Shown: positions 27,358-36,703, counted from the stretch's first letter. The stretch is 64,000 nucleotides of DNA from Rothia endophytica (GCF_928381505.1 NZ_CAKMSJ010000001.1:62001-126000); one strand, 5' to 3'. Made by a program: numbers and translations. Notes: generated by a model from the sequence alone, not told the origin.

Positions 27358-28683
27358 TTAGGCGGTGGCTGCGGCTGCTGCCTGCGCGGCGTCCGGCAAG
27401 GCGGAGACGATGAGGTCCATGGCGGCATCATCGTGGGAAGCCGAAAGGAACCAGGCCTCAAAAGCGCTGGGCGGCAGGTAGACACCGGAGTTAAGCATGG
27501 AGTGGAAGAAAGCGTTGTAGCGGTAGGTCTGTGACGCCTTAATATCAGCGTAGTTGTGCACCCCAGCCTGGCTAGTGCCAAAGGCAACCGAGAAGAGGTT
27601 ACCGGCAGTCTGGATAGAGTGGTCCACGCCCGCAGCGTCAAAGGCACTCTTGAGCTCAGTCTGGAGCTGGACTGAACGCTGGTCGATAGTCTGATAGACA
27701 CCAGCGTCAGCTGCCTTGAGGGTTGCCAGGCCCGCTGCCATAGCGATGGGGTTACCTGAGAGGGTGCCTGCCTGGTAGACGGGGCCGGTGGGTGCCAGGT
27801 ACTCCATGACCTGACGCTTGCCGCCCAGAGCAGCCATAGGCATACCGCCACCAATGACCTTGCCGAAGGTGAAGAGGTCGGGCACCCAGCCGCCGTCCTC
27901 GGGTGAAGCGAAGCCCCAGTAACCGGCAGATGAAACACGGAAGCCGGTCAGCACCTCGTCAAAGATGAAGAGGGCGCCGTTTTCCTTGGTGACCTGGCTC
28001 AGGAACTTGTTAAAGCCGGGAGCAGGTGGAACCACACCCATGTTGCAGGGAGCTGCCTCAGTGATGATGGCTGCAATCTCACCGGGGTGGGCAGCAAAGG
28101 CAGCACGTACGGCGTCCTCGTCGTTGTAGGGCAGGACGATGGTCTCGGCCGCCGTTGCTGCGGTAACACCCGCAGAACCAGGCAGAGAGAGGGTAGCAAC
28201 GCCTGAGCCAGCCTCAGAAAGCAGAGCGTCAACGTGGCCGTGGTAGCAGCCAGCGAACTTGATGACCTTGTCGCGGCCTGTGTAACCGCGTGCCAGGCGA
28301 ATAGCGGTCATGGTGGCCTCGGTACCGGTGGAGACCATACGAATCTGGTCGATAGCACCAGGAATAGCGGCATTGATACGGTCCACGACCAGTTCAGCCA
28401 GTTCGGTTTCAGCAGCGGTGGAAGCGCCGAAGGAGAGCCCGTGCTCTACGGCGGCGTGTACAGCCTCAATCACGCCGGGGTGCTTATGGCCCAGGAGCGC
28501 CGGGCCCCAGGAGCAGACCAGGTCAACATAGCTGCGACCGTCAGCGTCGGTCAGGTACGGGCCCTGGGCTTCCACCATAAAGGCGGGGGTGCCGCCCACA
28601 GAGTTGAAGGCACGGACCGGGGAGTTAACGCCGCCGGGAATCACCTTGGCGGAGCGAGCGAAGAGATCTTCTGAAACAGTCAT
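27358..28683 (-). CDS. hemL: glutamate-1-semialdehyde 2,1-aminomutase
   Basis: The 441-residue PLP enzyme converts glutamate-1-semialdehyde to 5-aminolevulinate in the C5 route. [12 protein letters not shown]-like start ([14 protein letters not shown]), the cofactor-binding [29 protein letters not shown] (the PLP-pyridine Asp) and [17 protein letters not shown] with the Schiff-base Lys (about residue 280) are all present. The ATG is preceded by GAAAGG. It is the last gene of the haem operon, 66 bases after hemB; that gap contains a small GCAGGT/ACCTGC hairpin (28708-28724). Confidence 0.95.
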   Translation of the reverse strand: MTVSEDLFARSAKVIPGGVNSPVRAFNSVGGTPAFMVEAQGPYLTDADGRSYVDLVCSWGPALLGHKHPGVIEAVHAAVEHGLSFGASTAAETELAELVVDRINAAIPGAIDQIRMVSTGTEATMTAIRLARGYTGRDKVIKFAGCYHGHVDALLSEAGSGVATLSLPGSAGVTAATAAETIVLPYNDEDAVRAAFAAHPGEIAAIITEAAPCNMGVVPPAPGFNKFLSQVTKENGALFIFDEVLTGFRVSSAGYWGFASPEDGGWVPDLFTFGKVIGGGMPMAALGGKRQVMEYLAPTGPVYQAGTLSGNPIAMAAGLATLKAADAGVYQTIDQRSVQLQTELKSAFDAAGVDHSIQTAGNLFSVAFGTSQAGVHNYADIKASQTYRYNAFFHSMLNSGVYLPPSAFEAWFLSASHDDAAMDLIVSALPDAAQAAAAATA

Positions 28684-28749
28684 ATTAGGGAACCTTTCAG
28701 TGGTAAAGCAGGTGTTCTACCTGCCCTGAGGTCAAGAGGAAATGAGGGA

Positions 28750-29763
28750 TTAGCGCTGGTTAAGCCAGCCGGCGGCTTCGGTGGCGTAATAGGTCAAAAT
28801 CATGGTGGCACCGGCGCGGTGGATGCCGGTCAGCGCTTCAAGGGCAACCGCCTTGCGGTCAATCCAGCCCTGAGCTGCAGCTGCCTCAATCATGGCGTAC
28901 TCGCCGCTGACGTGGTAAGCAGCAACCGGAACGGGTGAGAAGTCGGTAATTTCGCGGACGATATCCAGGTAGGCGGTGGCAGGTTTGACCATGACCATAT
29001 CGGCGCCCTCTTCAATATCAAGGGCGGCCTCGTAGAGGGATTCGCGGCGGTTAGCTGGGTCCTGCTGGTAGGTCTTGCGGTCACCGGTGAAGGTTGACCC
29101 CACGGCATCGCGGAAGGGGCCAAAGAAGGCTGAAGCGTACTTGGCGGAGTAGGCGAGGATGGAGACGTGGCTATAACCGGCATCGTCCAGGGCTGCCCTC
29201 ATGGCAGAGATCTGGCCATCCATCATGCCCGAGGGGCTGACGGTGTGAGCGCCGGCTTTGGCCTGGGAGACAGCCATCTTGCAGTAGGCTTCCACAGCTG
29301 CGTCATTATCAACAGACACTACGCCGAAGTCATCGGTGGTCAGCGGGCCGCAGTGGCCGTGGTCGGTGAACTCGTCCAGACAGGTATCAGCAACGATGAC
29401 AATCTGCTCACCAAATTTCTTACGGACGGCGGCAATAGCGCGGTTGAGAATACCGTCATCTGCCCAGGCCACCGAGCCGGCGGCGTCCTTGTCTTCGTCC
29501 TTGGGCACACCGAAGAGGTCAATGGCGGCGACGCCGGCGTCAATAGCTTTTTGAACCTCCCCCAGTACGGAATCCAGGGTGTGCTGGTACTGGCCTGGCA
29601 TGGAAGCGATTTCAACGGGTGCGTCGATGCCGTCGCGCACAAAGAGCACCTGAATCAGGTTGGCAGGTGCCAGGCGGGTCTCAGCGGTCAGCGCGCGCAT
29701 GGGGCCGCTGGTGCGCAGGCGGCGGGGGCGCACGGGTAAATCAAGGCTGGGTTTTGAGAACAT
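28750..29763 (-). CDS. hemB: porphobilinogen synthase (delta-aminolevulinate dehydratase)
   Basis: The 337-residue enzyme condenses two 5-aminolevulinates to porphobilinogen. The metal-site region reads DTCLDEFTDHGHCG, in which one of the three Zn-binding Cys of the classic Zn enzyme is replaced by Asp, as in other actinobacterial HemB proteins. The two active-site Lys are visible in AYSAKYASAFFGPFRDA and MVMVKPATAYLDIV. AAAGGA is 7 bases before the start codon. The gene lies 21 bases downstream of hemD. Confidence 0.95.
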   Translation of the reverse strand: MFSKPSLDLPVRPRRLRTSGPMRALTAETRLAPANLIQVLFVRDGIDAPVEIASMPGQYQHTLDSVLGEVQKAIDAGVAAIDLFGVPKDEDKDAAGSVAWADDGILNRAIAAVRKKFGEQIVIVADTCLDEFTDHGHCGPLTTDDFGVVSVDNDAAVEAYCKMAVSQAKAGAHTVSPSGMMDGQISAMRAALDDAGYSHVSILAYSAKYASAFFGPFRDAVGSTFTGDRKTYQQDPANRRESLYEAALDIEEGADMVMVKPATAYLDIVREITDFSPVPVAAYHVSGEYAMIEAAAAQGWIDRKAVALEALTGIHRAGATMILTYYATEAAGWLNQR

Positions 29764-29784
29764 CGTTGGTCCTTTGGGTCATTC

Positions 29785-30609
29785 TTAGGAGTTGAGAAGG
29801 TCAGCTGCAGCGGCTGCCAGATCAGCCGGAGCGGGGGTGGCAGCGGCAGAAATTTTCGCGGGCTGTACACTGGCAGGCAGCTCACGGGCAGCAGCTTCGG
29901 TAGCTGCTCCGATAGTCACTGTGGGCGGCAGCTGCCCAGAGTAGCCCTCAGCCAGGGTAGAAAGAATCAGCGGTGAGGTAGCTACCAGGACATCAGCCGA
30001 GGTCACAGCCGCCCGGGCGGCGTCCAGGTCAAGAGCCGCAGCGTCCTCTTCCTGACGCTCCACCAGGGGCTCCTGCGCCGGGTAGGTCTGCATGTCGTAG
30101 ACGCCCAGGGTTAGGGCAGTATAGCCGTAGTCGGTGAGCCCGGCTTCCAGGGTGGGTGAGGCGGTCAGGCCCTGTACCAGCAGTACGGTTTCTTCTGTAG
30201 GGTCTTCCCATTCTTCATCCAGGGGCCACTCGGCCACCATGCCCGCTGCAGACTGCTCTTCTGGCACAAAATCCACCAGTACACCCAAGGCTTCTAGCGC
30301 CTTGCCCGTGGCAGTGCCCACCGCGGCAACCTGGGCAGCACCCAGCAATTCAACAGTGCTCTGCCCTAGCTCCGCAGCCAGAGCGTCAAAAGCAAGAACA
30401 CCGTTGACCGAGGTAAAGGTGACCCAGCTATATTCTCCGCGAATCAGCGAGAAGGCGGTGGCGTCCCAGTCTTCCGGGGTTACCGCAACCGCTTCAAGCA
30501 CCGGAGCGCAATCGACAGTAGTGCCGGGCAAGAGTTTCTGCAGTTCTTGGGTAAAGCCGCCCGCCTTGCGGGGAAAGCGGGTGAAAAGAAGGTGCGTCAT
30601 AGTCTTCAC
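29785..30609 (-). CDS. hemD: uroporphyrinogen-III synthase
   Basis: The protein of 271-274 residues cyclises hydroxymethylbilane to uroporphyrinogen III with inversion of ring D. HemD is poorly conserved in sequence; the assignment rests on VTFTSVNGVLAFDALA (the typical 'FTS.NGV' motif, residues about 65-80), VAAVGTATGKALEALG and the position between hemC and hemB. The start is either GTG 30609 or ATG 30600 (giving MTHLLFTRFP); neither has a strong ribosome site, and ATG fits homologues better. It overlaps nothing but begins only 6 bases after the hemC stop. Confidence 0.87.
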   Translation of the reverse strand: MKTMTHLLFTRFPRKAGGFTQELQKLLPGTTVDCAPVLEAVAVTPEDWDATAFSLIRGEYSWVTFTSVNGVLAFDALAAELGQSTVELLGAAQVAAVGTATGKALEALGVLVDFVPEEQSAAGMVAEWPLDEEWEDPTEETVLLVQGLTASPTLEAGLTDYGYTALTLGVYDMQTYPAQEPLVERQEEDAAALDLDAARAAVTSADVLVATSPLILSTLAEGYSGQLPPTVTIGAATEAAARELPASVQPAKISAAATPAPADLAAAAADLLNS

Positions 30610-30614
30610 TCTAC

Positions 30615-31634
30615 CTAGTTCCCAAAAGCAGTTTCGAGCCCGGCAAGACTGGCTGCGCCTTGCTCCAAAAGTTGCTCAGCGGCGCGGACGCCCAGAGCAG
30701 CCGCCGCTTCAAGGGTGAGCTTGTCAGTGGTGAGGGTCTGACGCAGGGTCTCTGAACCGTCGGTAGCTGCCACGCAAATATCCAGGGTGAGCTGGTCTTC
30801 CTCGATGTAGGCATAGGCGCCGATGGGGGCGGCACAGCCTGCCTCAAGACGGCGCAGTAGAGCGCGTTCGGCGGTGACCGCCAGACGAGTGGGTAGGTGG
30901 TCCACCGCAGTGACTGCCGACCCCAGAGGAGTAGGCTCACCGTCCAGTTCACCTTCACGAACTTCAAGTGCCAGCGAACCCTGACCGGGGGCAGGAACCA
31001 CCCGATCAGTAGGCAGGTACTCGGTGATGGTTTCCTCTAGGTTCAGGCGTTTAAGCCCCGAAGCCGCCAGAATGACCGCATCGCAGTCGCCGGTGATAGC
31101 GCCCAGTTTCTTTTCGCCGTGCAGGCCGGCACCGCCAACTCCGTAGGCTTCGTTACCGGCCACACGTGCCAGGCGGGTGCCCACGTTACCGCGGATATCA
31201 ACGATGGTTAGATCGGGGCGCAATGCCAAGAGCTGGGCGGCACGGCGCGGGGAGCCTGTGCCCACGCGGGCGCCGGTCGGCAGGGCGTCAAGAGTTAGAC
31301 CGTCACGGGCGCAGAGGGCATCACGTGGGTCTTCTCGCTCAGGGGTAGCACCAATAACCAGTCCCGGGCAGGGTGCGCTGGGTAGGTCCTTGAGGGAGTG
31401 GACTGCCAGGTCAACAGCTCCTTCGAGCAGGCGCGTACGCAGGGTGGCAGCAAAAACGCCGGTGCCACCCATCTGAGAGAGCGGGCCGGTAAGCACGTCC
31501 CCTTCGGTTTTAACGGTGACCATGCCCAACTCAAAACCTCCGGCTTCTGCCACGGAATCTGCCGCCATTTTGCTCTGCGTCATCGCCAGAGCTGAGCCGC
31601 GGGTGCCAACAGTGTAGGGTGCTTTCGCTACCAT
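30615..31634 (-). CDS. hemC: hydroxymethylbilane synthase (porphobilinogen deaminase)
   Basis: The 339-residue enzyme polymerises four porphobilinogens. GTRGSALAMTQ near the N terminus, HSLKDLPSAPCPGLVIGA, GTGSPRRAAQLLALRPDL and RGNVGTRL are family motifs. RRLEAGCAAPIGAYA contains the Cys (about residue 257) that holds the dipyrromethane cofactor. GAAGG lies 4 bases before the start ATG, and the gene is separated from cpfC by 69 bases containing a strong hairpin. Confidence 0.95.
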   Translation of the reverse strand: MVAKAPYTVGTRGSALAMTQSKMAADSVAEAGGFELGMVTVKTEGDVLTGPLSQMGGTGVFAATLRTRLLEGAVDLAVHSLKDLPSAPCPGLVIGATPEREDPRDALCARDGLTLDALPTGARVGTGSPRRAAQLLALRPDLTIVDIRGNVGTRLARVAGNEAYGVGGAGLHGEKKLGAITGDCDAVILAASGLKRLNLEETITEYLPTDRVVPAPGQGSLALEVREGELDGEPTPLGSAVTAVDHLPTRLAVTAERALLRRLEAGCAAPIGAYAYIEEDQLTLDICVAATDGSETLRQTLTTDKLTLEAAAALGVRAAEQLLEQGAASLAGLETAFGN

Positions 31635-31664
31635 GTACCTTCGTCCTTAGGTTTAAGCATCAGT

Positions 31665-31690
31665 GCGCCCCGGCAGGGGTGCCGGGGCGC
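31665..31690 (-). terminator. intercistronic GC hairpin between cpfC and hemC
   Basis: GCGCCCCGGCA (31665-31675) pairs perfectly with TGCCGGGGCGC (31680-31690) around a 4-nt loop. The expected T run on the minus strand is missing, so it may be a partial terminator, an mRNA-processing or stability element within the haem operon rather than a full stop. Confidence 0.6.
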
Positions 31691-31703
31691 TGTGCTGACG
31701 TTT

Positions 31704-33023
31704 TTAGCGGGTTCCGCCGGTGGTGTCACCGGTGTAATCAGCAATACGTGCCTTGTCTGAGCCGGGGCGCAGAGACTTGCAGCAGTCCGGGTTGCAGGCG
31801 TCAAACCATCCCTTGCCGCCGCAGACTCCCCCACGATTAGCTTCCAGTTCAGCCGGATCGGCAGAAGAAGCAGTTTCGGCCACACGCTCAGCGATCAGCT
31901 GGCGCAGGGACTCCACATACTCAGGGTGAACGCCGGGGGTAGGAGTGCGTGTTGCTACAAAACCCAGGCGAGCGCAGGTATCCAGAGCTTCGGTGTCCAA
32001 ATCCCACTTTACTTCCATGTGATCCGAGACGAAGCCCAGGGGTACCAGAACCACACCGTCAACAGCTCCCTCGATGGCGTCTAGCGCGTCGTTCACATCG
32101 GGTTCTAGCCAGGGCATGCTGGGTGGGCCGGAGCGTGACTGGTAGACCAGCTCCCACTCAACCTCATCGAGCAGGGCAGGGTCTACTGCCTCTACACCGG
32201 TGAGGACGGCGCGTGCTGCCTGCAGGTGCTTCTCAACGTAGGCGCTGCCGCCTTCGTAGTCCACTCCGCGCGGGCCAGCTTCGTTGGCTGCGCTGGTGGG
32301 CACCGAGTGGGTGCAGAACATAATGCGGATCTTGCCGTTACCGGCTGCCTTCTGTTCAGTTTCTGCCAGGCGGGCGCGCACGTCCTTCAGGCCATCCACC
32401 AGACCATCAACAAAGGACTGGATAAAGCCGGGTGAGTCGAAGAACTGACGCACCTTATCGATGTTCAGTTTGCCTTCCAGACCTAGCTTTTCAAGCGCCA
32501 TGCCGTAGTCCTCGCGGTACTGGCGGCAGGAGGAGTAACCGGGGTAGGCGCTGGTAGCTAGCACCAGAATGTTGCGTTTACCCTCGTCGTAGGCGTTTTG
32601 CACCACGTCTTTGACGTAAGGTTCCCAGTTGCGGTTAGCCCAGGTGATAGGAATGTTGGGGCCCTTCTCAGCCAGAGCTTCTTGCAGGGCAGCCAACAGG
32701 GCACGGTTTTGGGCGTTAATGGGCGACACTCCACCGTTGGCACGGTAGTGGGTGGCAACCTCTTCAAGGCGCTCGTCGGGGATGCCGCGGCCGGCCGTGA
32801 CATTGCGCAAGAAGGGGATCACGTCCTCTTGCCCTTCGGGCCCGCCGAAGGATGAGAGGATGACCAGGTCGTAGTTCTGGGGTGCTTCTGCGCGCGGGCG
32901 GGTCAGGTTTTCTTCACCGTGGAAGTCGGCGATGGTGGTCTCATCCAGGCGGGCAGGGCCGTTGGAGGCGGTGTTGTTGGGGTCCGTGACGTTGGGCCGG
33001 ACGTCGTTAGGGATAGCAGTCAT
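31704..33023 (-). CDS. cpfC: coproporphyrin ferrochelatase
   Basis: The 439-residue enzyme inserts Fe2+ into coproporphyrin III in the Gram-positive haem pathway. The active-site His is in MFCTHSVPTSAANEA, and the conserved Glu region is GFVSDHMEVKWDLDTEA. The C terminus has GGVCGGKGWFDACNPDCC, a Cys cluster that in actinobacterial ferrochelatases binds a [2Fe-2S] centre together with an internal Cys. An N-terminal extension of about 45 residues precedes the core. The ATG overlaps the chdC stop by one base (TAATG). Confidence 0.93.
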   Translation of the reverse strand: MTAIPNDVRPNVTDPNNTASNGPARLDETTIADFHGEENLTRPRAEAPQNYDLVILSSFGGPEGQEDVIPFLRNVTAGRGIPDERLEEVATHYRANGGVSPINAQNRALLAALQEALAEKGPNIPITWANRNWEPYVKDVVQNAYDEGKRNILVLATSAYPGYSSCRQYREDYGMALEKLGLEGKLNIDKVRQFFDSPGFIQSFVDGLVDGLKDVRARLAETEQKAAGNGKIRIMFCTHSVPTSAANEAGPRGVDYEGGSAYVEKHLQAARAVLTGVEAVDPALLDEVEWELVYQSRSGPPSMPWLEPDVNDALDAIEGAVDGVVLVPLGFVSDHMEVKWDLDTEALDTCARLGFVATRTPTPGVHPEYVESLRQLIAERVAETASSADPAELEANRGGVCGGKGWFDACNPDCCKSLRPGSDKARIADYTGDTTGGTR

Positions 33024-33826
33024 TAGGCAAGCACCTCAGCGACCTCGGCAGCCGGGATGCGGCGGCCAGTGTAGAAGGGAATCTCTTCGCGGATGTAGTG
33101 GCGGGCTTCGGTGTTACGGAAGGAGCGCATAATATCCACGATCAGCACCAGCTCGGGAGCTTCCAAAGCGATGAGCCATTCGTAGTCATTGAGACCAAAG
33201 GTGGCGATGGTGTTGGGCAGAACTTCGGGGAAGTCCACGCCCTTGAGCCCGTGGTTCTTCATGATCTCGCGGCGCTTTTCGGGGTTCATGGTGTACCAGT
33301 CAAAGCTACGCACGAAGGGGTAAACGCAGAGCCAGGCTTCGGGTTCGATGCCCTTAGCAAAGGTGGGAGTGTGGTTGACGACGAACTCAGCGTCACGGTG
33401 CACACCCATAGTAGACCAGACAATTTTGGTGCCGCTAAAGGCTTCGGTACGGCGTAGAGTGCGGATGGCTGCCTGCAGGTCCTCGGGCACAGCACCGTGC
33501 ACCCAGACCATCACGTCGGCGTCGTTACGCATCGCTGAGACATCGTAGAAGCCGCGAACGGTAATGCCGGAAGCCTCTAACTCTGCTACTGCTTTTTCGA
33601 GTTCAGCGGTTGCTTCTGCACCCCGTGCGTTGGGGCTGGCAACGCCCTCGCGGGCGAAGATGGTGTAGAGGGCGTAGTGGAACTGGGTATCGCCTTCGGC
33701 AACTTCGCCGGGGCGCTGGCCCTGAACCTTACCGTTGGCGTCCTTGGCGGTGGGGCGAGCTGCAGCTGCGTGGCTGTAGCCGCTTGCACCGTGTTCTGAA
33801 CCGTGGGCTGAGGTGGGGTGTGACAT
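33023..33826 (-). CDS. chdC: coproheme decarboxylase (HemQ, chlorite dismutase family)
   Basis: The 267-residue protein decarboxylates coproheme to haem b, the last step of the coproporphyrin-dependent route. The family core is present: FHYALYTIFAREG, VRGFYDVSAMRNDADVMVW, and CVYPFVRSFDWYTMNPEKRR, in which the catalytic Tyr and propionate-binding residues lie. The first 45 residues (Gly/Ser/His-rich) are not part of the fold. GGAAG is 7 bases before the start. It is coupled to cpfC by a TAATG overlap and follows cgoX by 52 bases. Confidence 0.94.
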   Translation of the reverse strand: MSHPTSAHGSEHGASGYSHAAAARPTAKDANGKVQGQRPGEVAEGDTQFHYALYTIFAREGVASPNARGAEATAELEKAVAELEASGITVRGFYDVSAMRNDADVMVWVHGAVPEDLQAAIRTLRRTEAFSGTKIVWSTMGVHRDAEFVVNHTPTFAKGIEPEAWLCVYPFVRSFDWYTMNPEKRREIMKNHGLKGVDFPEVLPNTIATFGLNDYEWLIALEAPELVLIVDIMRSFRNTEARHYIREEIPFYTGRRIPAAEVAEVLA

Positions 33827-33878
33827 GGGTTTTCTTCCTTGACCGTTGGGTTAGGGTGTGATGAAACTTGTGGCTGAC

Positions 33879-35327
33879 TTAGACGGTTGAATTGCGCTGC
33901 ATAAAACGCTGGATGTGCGGGGCGGTGTCCGTGACGATAGCAACCAGGCCGGTGCCTGCTACCCAGGCCCCAACTGCGGTGGCTCCATCCAGATCTTCAA
34001 GAGCTGAGCGGAAGGCTGCGACGCCCTGACGGTGCCCTGGCCCGGTGGAGGGTAGCGCCGTACGCCAGCGCACCACATCAGCGGCAACCAACGATGACTT
34101 GCTCAGGGGCACGCCCAGTAGACGCCCGGCGTCATGCAGGCCCAGGGTGACCAGCTGGTCATCGTGCAGGGCGAGGTCTGACAGCGGTGAGTTCTCCTGC
34201 CCAGCACGGCCGTAGGACAGGCGGACGACGTGGCGCCCCTCCCCTGCTCTTTCGGCAACCCAACTCCACTTGGCAGTGGCGTGGGTCAGTGCCTTGGCGC
34301 GGACGCCGGTGACCTGCTCGCTCACCAAAAGGCCGGTGCCGCGGGGGTTAGCGTCCAGGGCTGGAGCGTCCAGCACAAGGGAGACCAGGGCAACTTCTGG
34401 CCCCGGTTTCACAGCAGGCAGTGCGCTGGCTGGCAGGTAGGGGCCAAGCAAGCGCACAGCGGTTTGGGCGTCAGTAGCGACGACCAGCAGGTCAGCAGAA
34501 ATAACGGCTGCACGCTCACCGCTCTGAGGTTGACGCTGGATAGCGGTCCAGCGGCCGTCCGAGGGATCGCGGTCAACGGCAATAGTGTCGAACCCGCTGA
34601 CCAGCCTCACTCTAAGATTGAGCAGTTCATCAACCAGTGCTTCCGACAGGCGGTTCATGCCGCCATCAATTCCCGCTACTTGGGACCCAGCTGGTGAAGC
34701 AGCCCGTTGAGCGGCGGATGCTGCCGCCAGAGAGCCGTGCTGGGCCAGGCCCTCTAGTAAGCGCGGCGCGATGGTGGCAATTTCGAGTTTGTCAGGGTGA
34801 GTTGAGAAGACACCGGATACCACGGGGGTCACCAGCTGATCAAGTACCTGCTGCCCCATGCGTACCCGCACAAGCTCACCCAGGGTTTTTGCCGTGGAGC
34901 CGGCAGAGCGCGGCAGCACCTTATCCAAGGTGGCGCGGCGGTAACCTCTGCGCCCCAAAATCTGTTTGAGAGCCGGGTTATCAAAGCTTCCCGGCATACC
35001 CAGCACACCGGTGGATGGTGAGGGAAAAGCGCCCTCAGGCAGGTAGAGCCAGGAGCCCAGGGGGTTGGGGTGCACGATCTGCTCTTCAAGCCCCAGTTCA
35101 CCCAGTAGGTTGGTTACCACCGGGGTACGGGTAGCAAAGGACTCAGCACCTGAGTCCAGCACCAGCCCAGCGAGTTGATGAGAACCTACCGCACCGCCCA
35201 GATGCTCTTCGCGTTCAACCAGGGTGACTCTTTTGCCCGCGCGCGCTAGCTCGCGCGCAGCAAGAAGACCTGAAATACCGCCACCGATAACGAGTGCGGT
35301 TTCCGCCTGTGAAGCTCCGGTTGCCAT
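33879..35327 (-). CDS. cgoX: coproporphyrinogen III oxidase (HemY-type, FAD-dependent)
   Basis: The 482-residue flavoprotein oxidises coproporphyrinogen III to coproporphyrin III. The dinucleotide-binding motif VIGGGISGLLAARELARAG (residues about 13-31), ending with the acidic VERE, and LDSGAESFATR (about 57-67) are typical of the protoporphyrinogen-oxidase/HemY family. With CpfC and ChdC next to it and no HemG/HemJ, use of the coproporphyrin intermediate is the consistent reading. AGAGAG precedes the start, which is 11 bases after the hemE stop. Confidence 0.92.
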   Translation of the reverse strand: MATGASQAETALVIGGGISGLLAARELARAGKRVTLVEREEHLGGAVGSHQLAGLVLDSGAESFATRTPVVTNLLGELGLEEQIVHPNPLGSWLYLPEGAFPSPSTGVLGMPGSFDNPALKQILGRRGYRRATLDKVLPRSAGSTAKTLGELVRVRMGQQVLDQLVTPVVSGVFSTHPDKLEIATIAPRLLEGLAQHGSLAAASAAQRAASPAGSQVAGIDGGMNRLSEALVDELLNLRVRLVSGFDTIAVDRDPSDGRWTAIQRQPQSGERAAVISADLLVVATDAQTAVRLLGPYLPASALPAVKPGPEVALVSLVLDAPALDANPRGTGLLVSEQVTGVRAKALTHATAKWSWVAERAGEGRHVVRLSYGRAGQENSPLSDLALHDDQLVTLGLHDAGRLLGVPLSKSSLVAADVVRWRTALPSTGPGHRQGVAAFRSALEDLDGATAVGAWVAGTGLVAIVTDTAPHIQRFMQRNSTV

Positions 35328-35338
35328 GGGCTCTCTAC

Positions 35339-36466
35339 CTAGCCTTTACGAGTTTGGGTATGGATGTAGTCCACCAGGGCGGTGAGCACGGTGGGGTCAG
35401 TGGCCGGTGGTACGCCGTGGCCCAGGTTGACGACATGGGCCGGTGCGCAGCGTCCTTCTTCCAGCACGGCGTCGGTGTGGGCGGCAAGCGCCTCCCAGCC
35501 CGAGGCGAGAAGTGCCGGGTCAATGTTGCCTTGCAAGACGATGCCGCCGCCCAGACGCTCCTGGGCTGCGGACAGGGGCAGACGGTAGTCCACGCCGATC
35601 ACATCAGCACCAGCTTCTAGCATGGCGGGCAGCAGCTCAGCGGTACCGGTGCCAAAGTGGATTCGGGGCACGCCATAGTGTTCAACAGCAGAGAGGACGG
35701 CGGCAGAATGGGGCTGCACGAAGCGGCGGTAGTCACCCTCACCCAAGGATCCTGCCCAGGAGTCAAAGAGCTGTACCGCTGATGCGCCGGCTTCAATTTG
35801 AGCTGCCAGGAACTGAGCACTGGTGCGGGCTGCCCAGGATGCCAGGGCGTACCAGGCTTCCGGGTCTGCGTGCATCATGGTGCGAGGGCGCAGGTGGTCA
35901 CGGGAGGGGCCGCCTTCAACCATGTAGGCGGCTACGGTGAAGGGGGCGCCAGCAAAACCGATCAGCGGGGTGGAGCCCAGCTCTTTGACGGTCAGGGCAA
36001 CAGCCTCACGGATGGGGTCTAGGGCTGAATTCTCAAGTTCCGGCAGGTTCTTGATCTCTTCCATGGTGCGCACGGGGGCGTCCAGCACCGGGCCGCGGCC
36101 GGGAACGATATCAACGTTGACTCCAGCAAGCTTCATGGGGATAACGATGTCAGAGAAGAAAATACCGGCGTCCACCTTGTGTCGGCGGACGGGCTGCACT
36201 GTAATTTCTGCAGCGAGTGCGGGTGTGAGGCAGGCATCCAGCATGGGGATCCCTTCACGAACCTCGCGATATTCCGGCAGAGAGCGACCAGCCTGACGCA
36301 TGAACCAGACCGGAGCGTGGTCAGCCTGACGCCCGGTGAGGGTGCGAATCATGGCCGACTCGCCGGTGTTCGCAGTTTTGAGGGGGTGGTTGGCAGGGAG
36401 GTGCGCGAGCTGCTCATCGGTGAGCAGGGCACGCTGCCTGAGGGCAGGGCTCTGGTTCATACTCAT
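35339..36466 (-). CDS. hemE: uroporphyrinogen decarboxylase
   Basis: The 375-residue enzyme removes four carboxyl groups from uroporphyrinogen III. PVWFMRQAGRSLPEYRE (about residues 52-68) is the conserved substrate-binding segment, and GFAGAPFTVAAYMVEGG, the Asp-containing LFDSWAGSLG and VIGVDYRLPL follow. ATG 36466 is favoured over ATG 36487 because the core homologous region starts soon after it; no strong ribosome site is seen, so the message may be leaderless. It is the first gene of the haem operon and diverges from hemA. Confidence 0.93.
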   Translation of the reverse strand: MSMNQSPALRQRALLTDEQLAHLPANHPLKTANTGESAMIRTLTGRQADHAPVWFMRQAGRSLPEYREVREGIPMLDACLTPALAAEITVQPVRRHKVDAGIFFSDIVIPMKLAGVNVDIVPGRGPVLDAPVRTMEEIKNLPELENSALDPIREAVALTVKELGSTPLIGFAGAPFTVAAYMVEGGPSRDHLRPRTMMHADPEAWYALASWAARTSAQFLAAQIEAGASAVQLFDSWAGSLGEGDYRRFVQPHSAAVLSAVEHYGVPRIHFGTGTAELLPAMLEAGADVIGVDYRLPLSAAQERLGGGIVLQGNIDPALLASGWEALAAHTDAVLEEGRCAPAHVVNLGHGVPPATDPTVLTALVDYIHTQTRKG

Positions 36467-36503
36467 ACACACTATTGTGCCAATCAAAATAAAAAATTTT
36501 AGA

Positions 36504-36517
36504 GACAGGGTGTCGCT
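36504..36517 (-). promoter_or_regulatory. palindromic operator-like site upstream of hemE (copy 1)
   Basis: Read toward hemE this is AGCGACACCCTGTC; its core GACACCCTGTC is a GACA-N3-TGTC palindrome. Its end is 37 bases before the hemE start codon. The second copy sits at an almost equal distance before hemA. Binding protein unknown. Confidence 0.6.
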
Positions 36518-36649
36518 GGAGTAAATCTAGAGATGTATGACCTGGCTACCACCAGCAGAAATGCACTTTTAAGTGCAGACCCGCTGCGCCGCGAGATGCG
36601 GCCTTGTAAAGCTCAAGTGCCCACGGTTGACCCCTACCACCCTTACCTT

Positions 36650-36663
36650 AGTGACACCCTGTC
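36650..36663 (+). promoter_or_regulatory. palindromic operator-like site upstream of hemA (copy 2)
   Basis: AGTGACACCCTGTC differs from copy 1 by one base in 14 and has the same orientation relative to its own gene. It ends 40 bases before the GTG start proposed for hemA, just upstream of an AT-rich -10-like segment (TATTAT at 36688-36693). Confidence 0.6.
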
Positions 36664-36703
36664 AGAAATTTCTAGCAAGTTTTTGTTTATTATTAAGAGC
36701 GTT

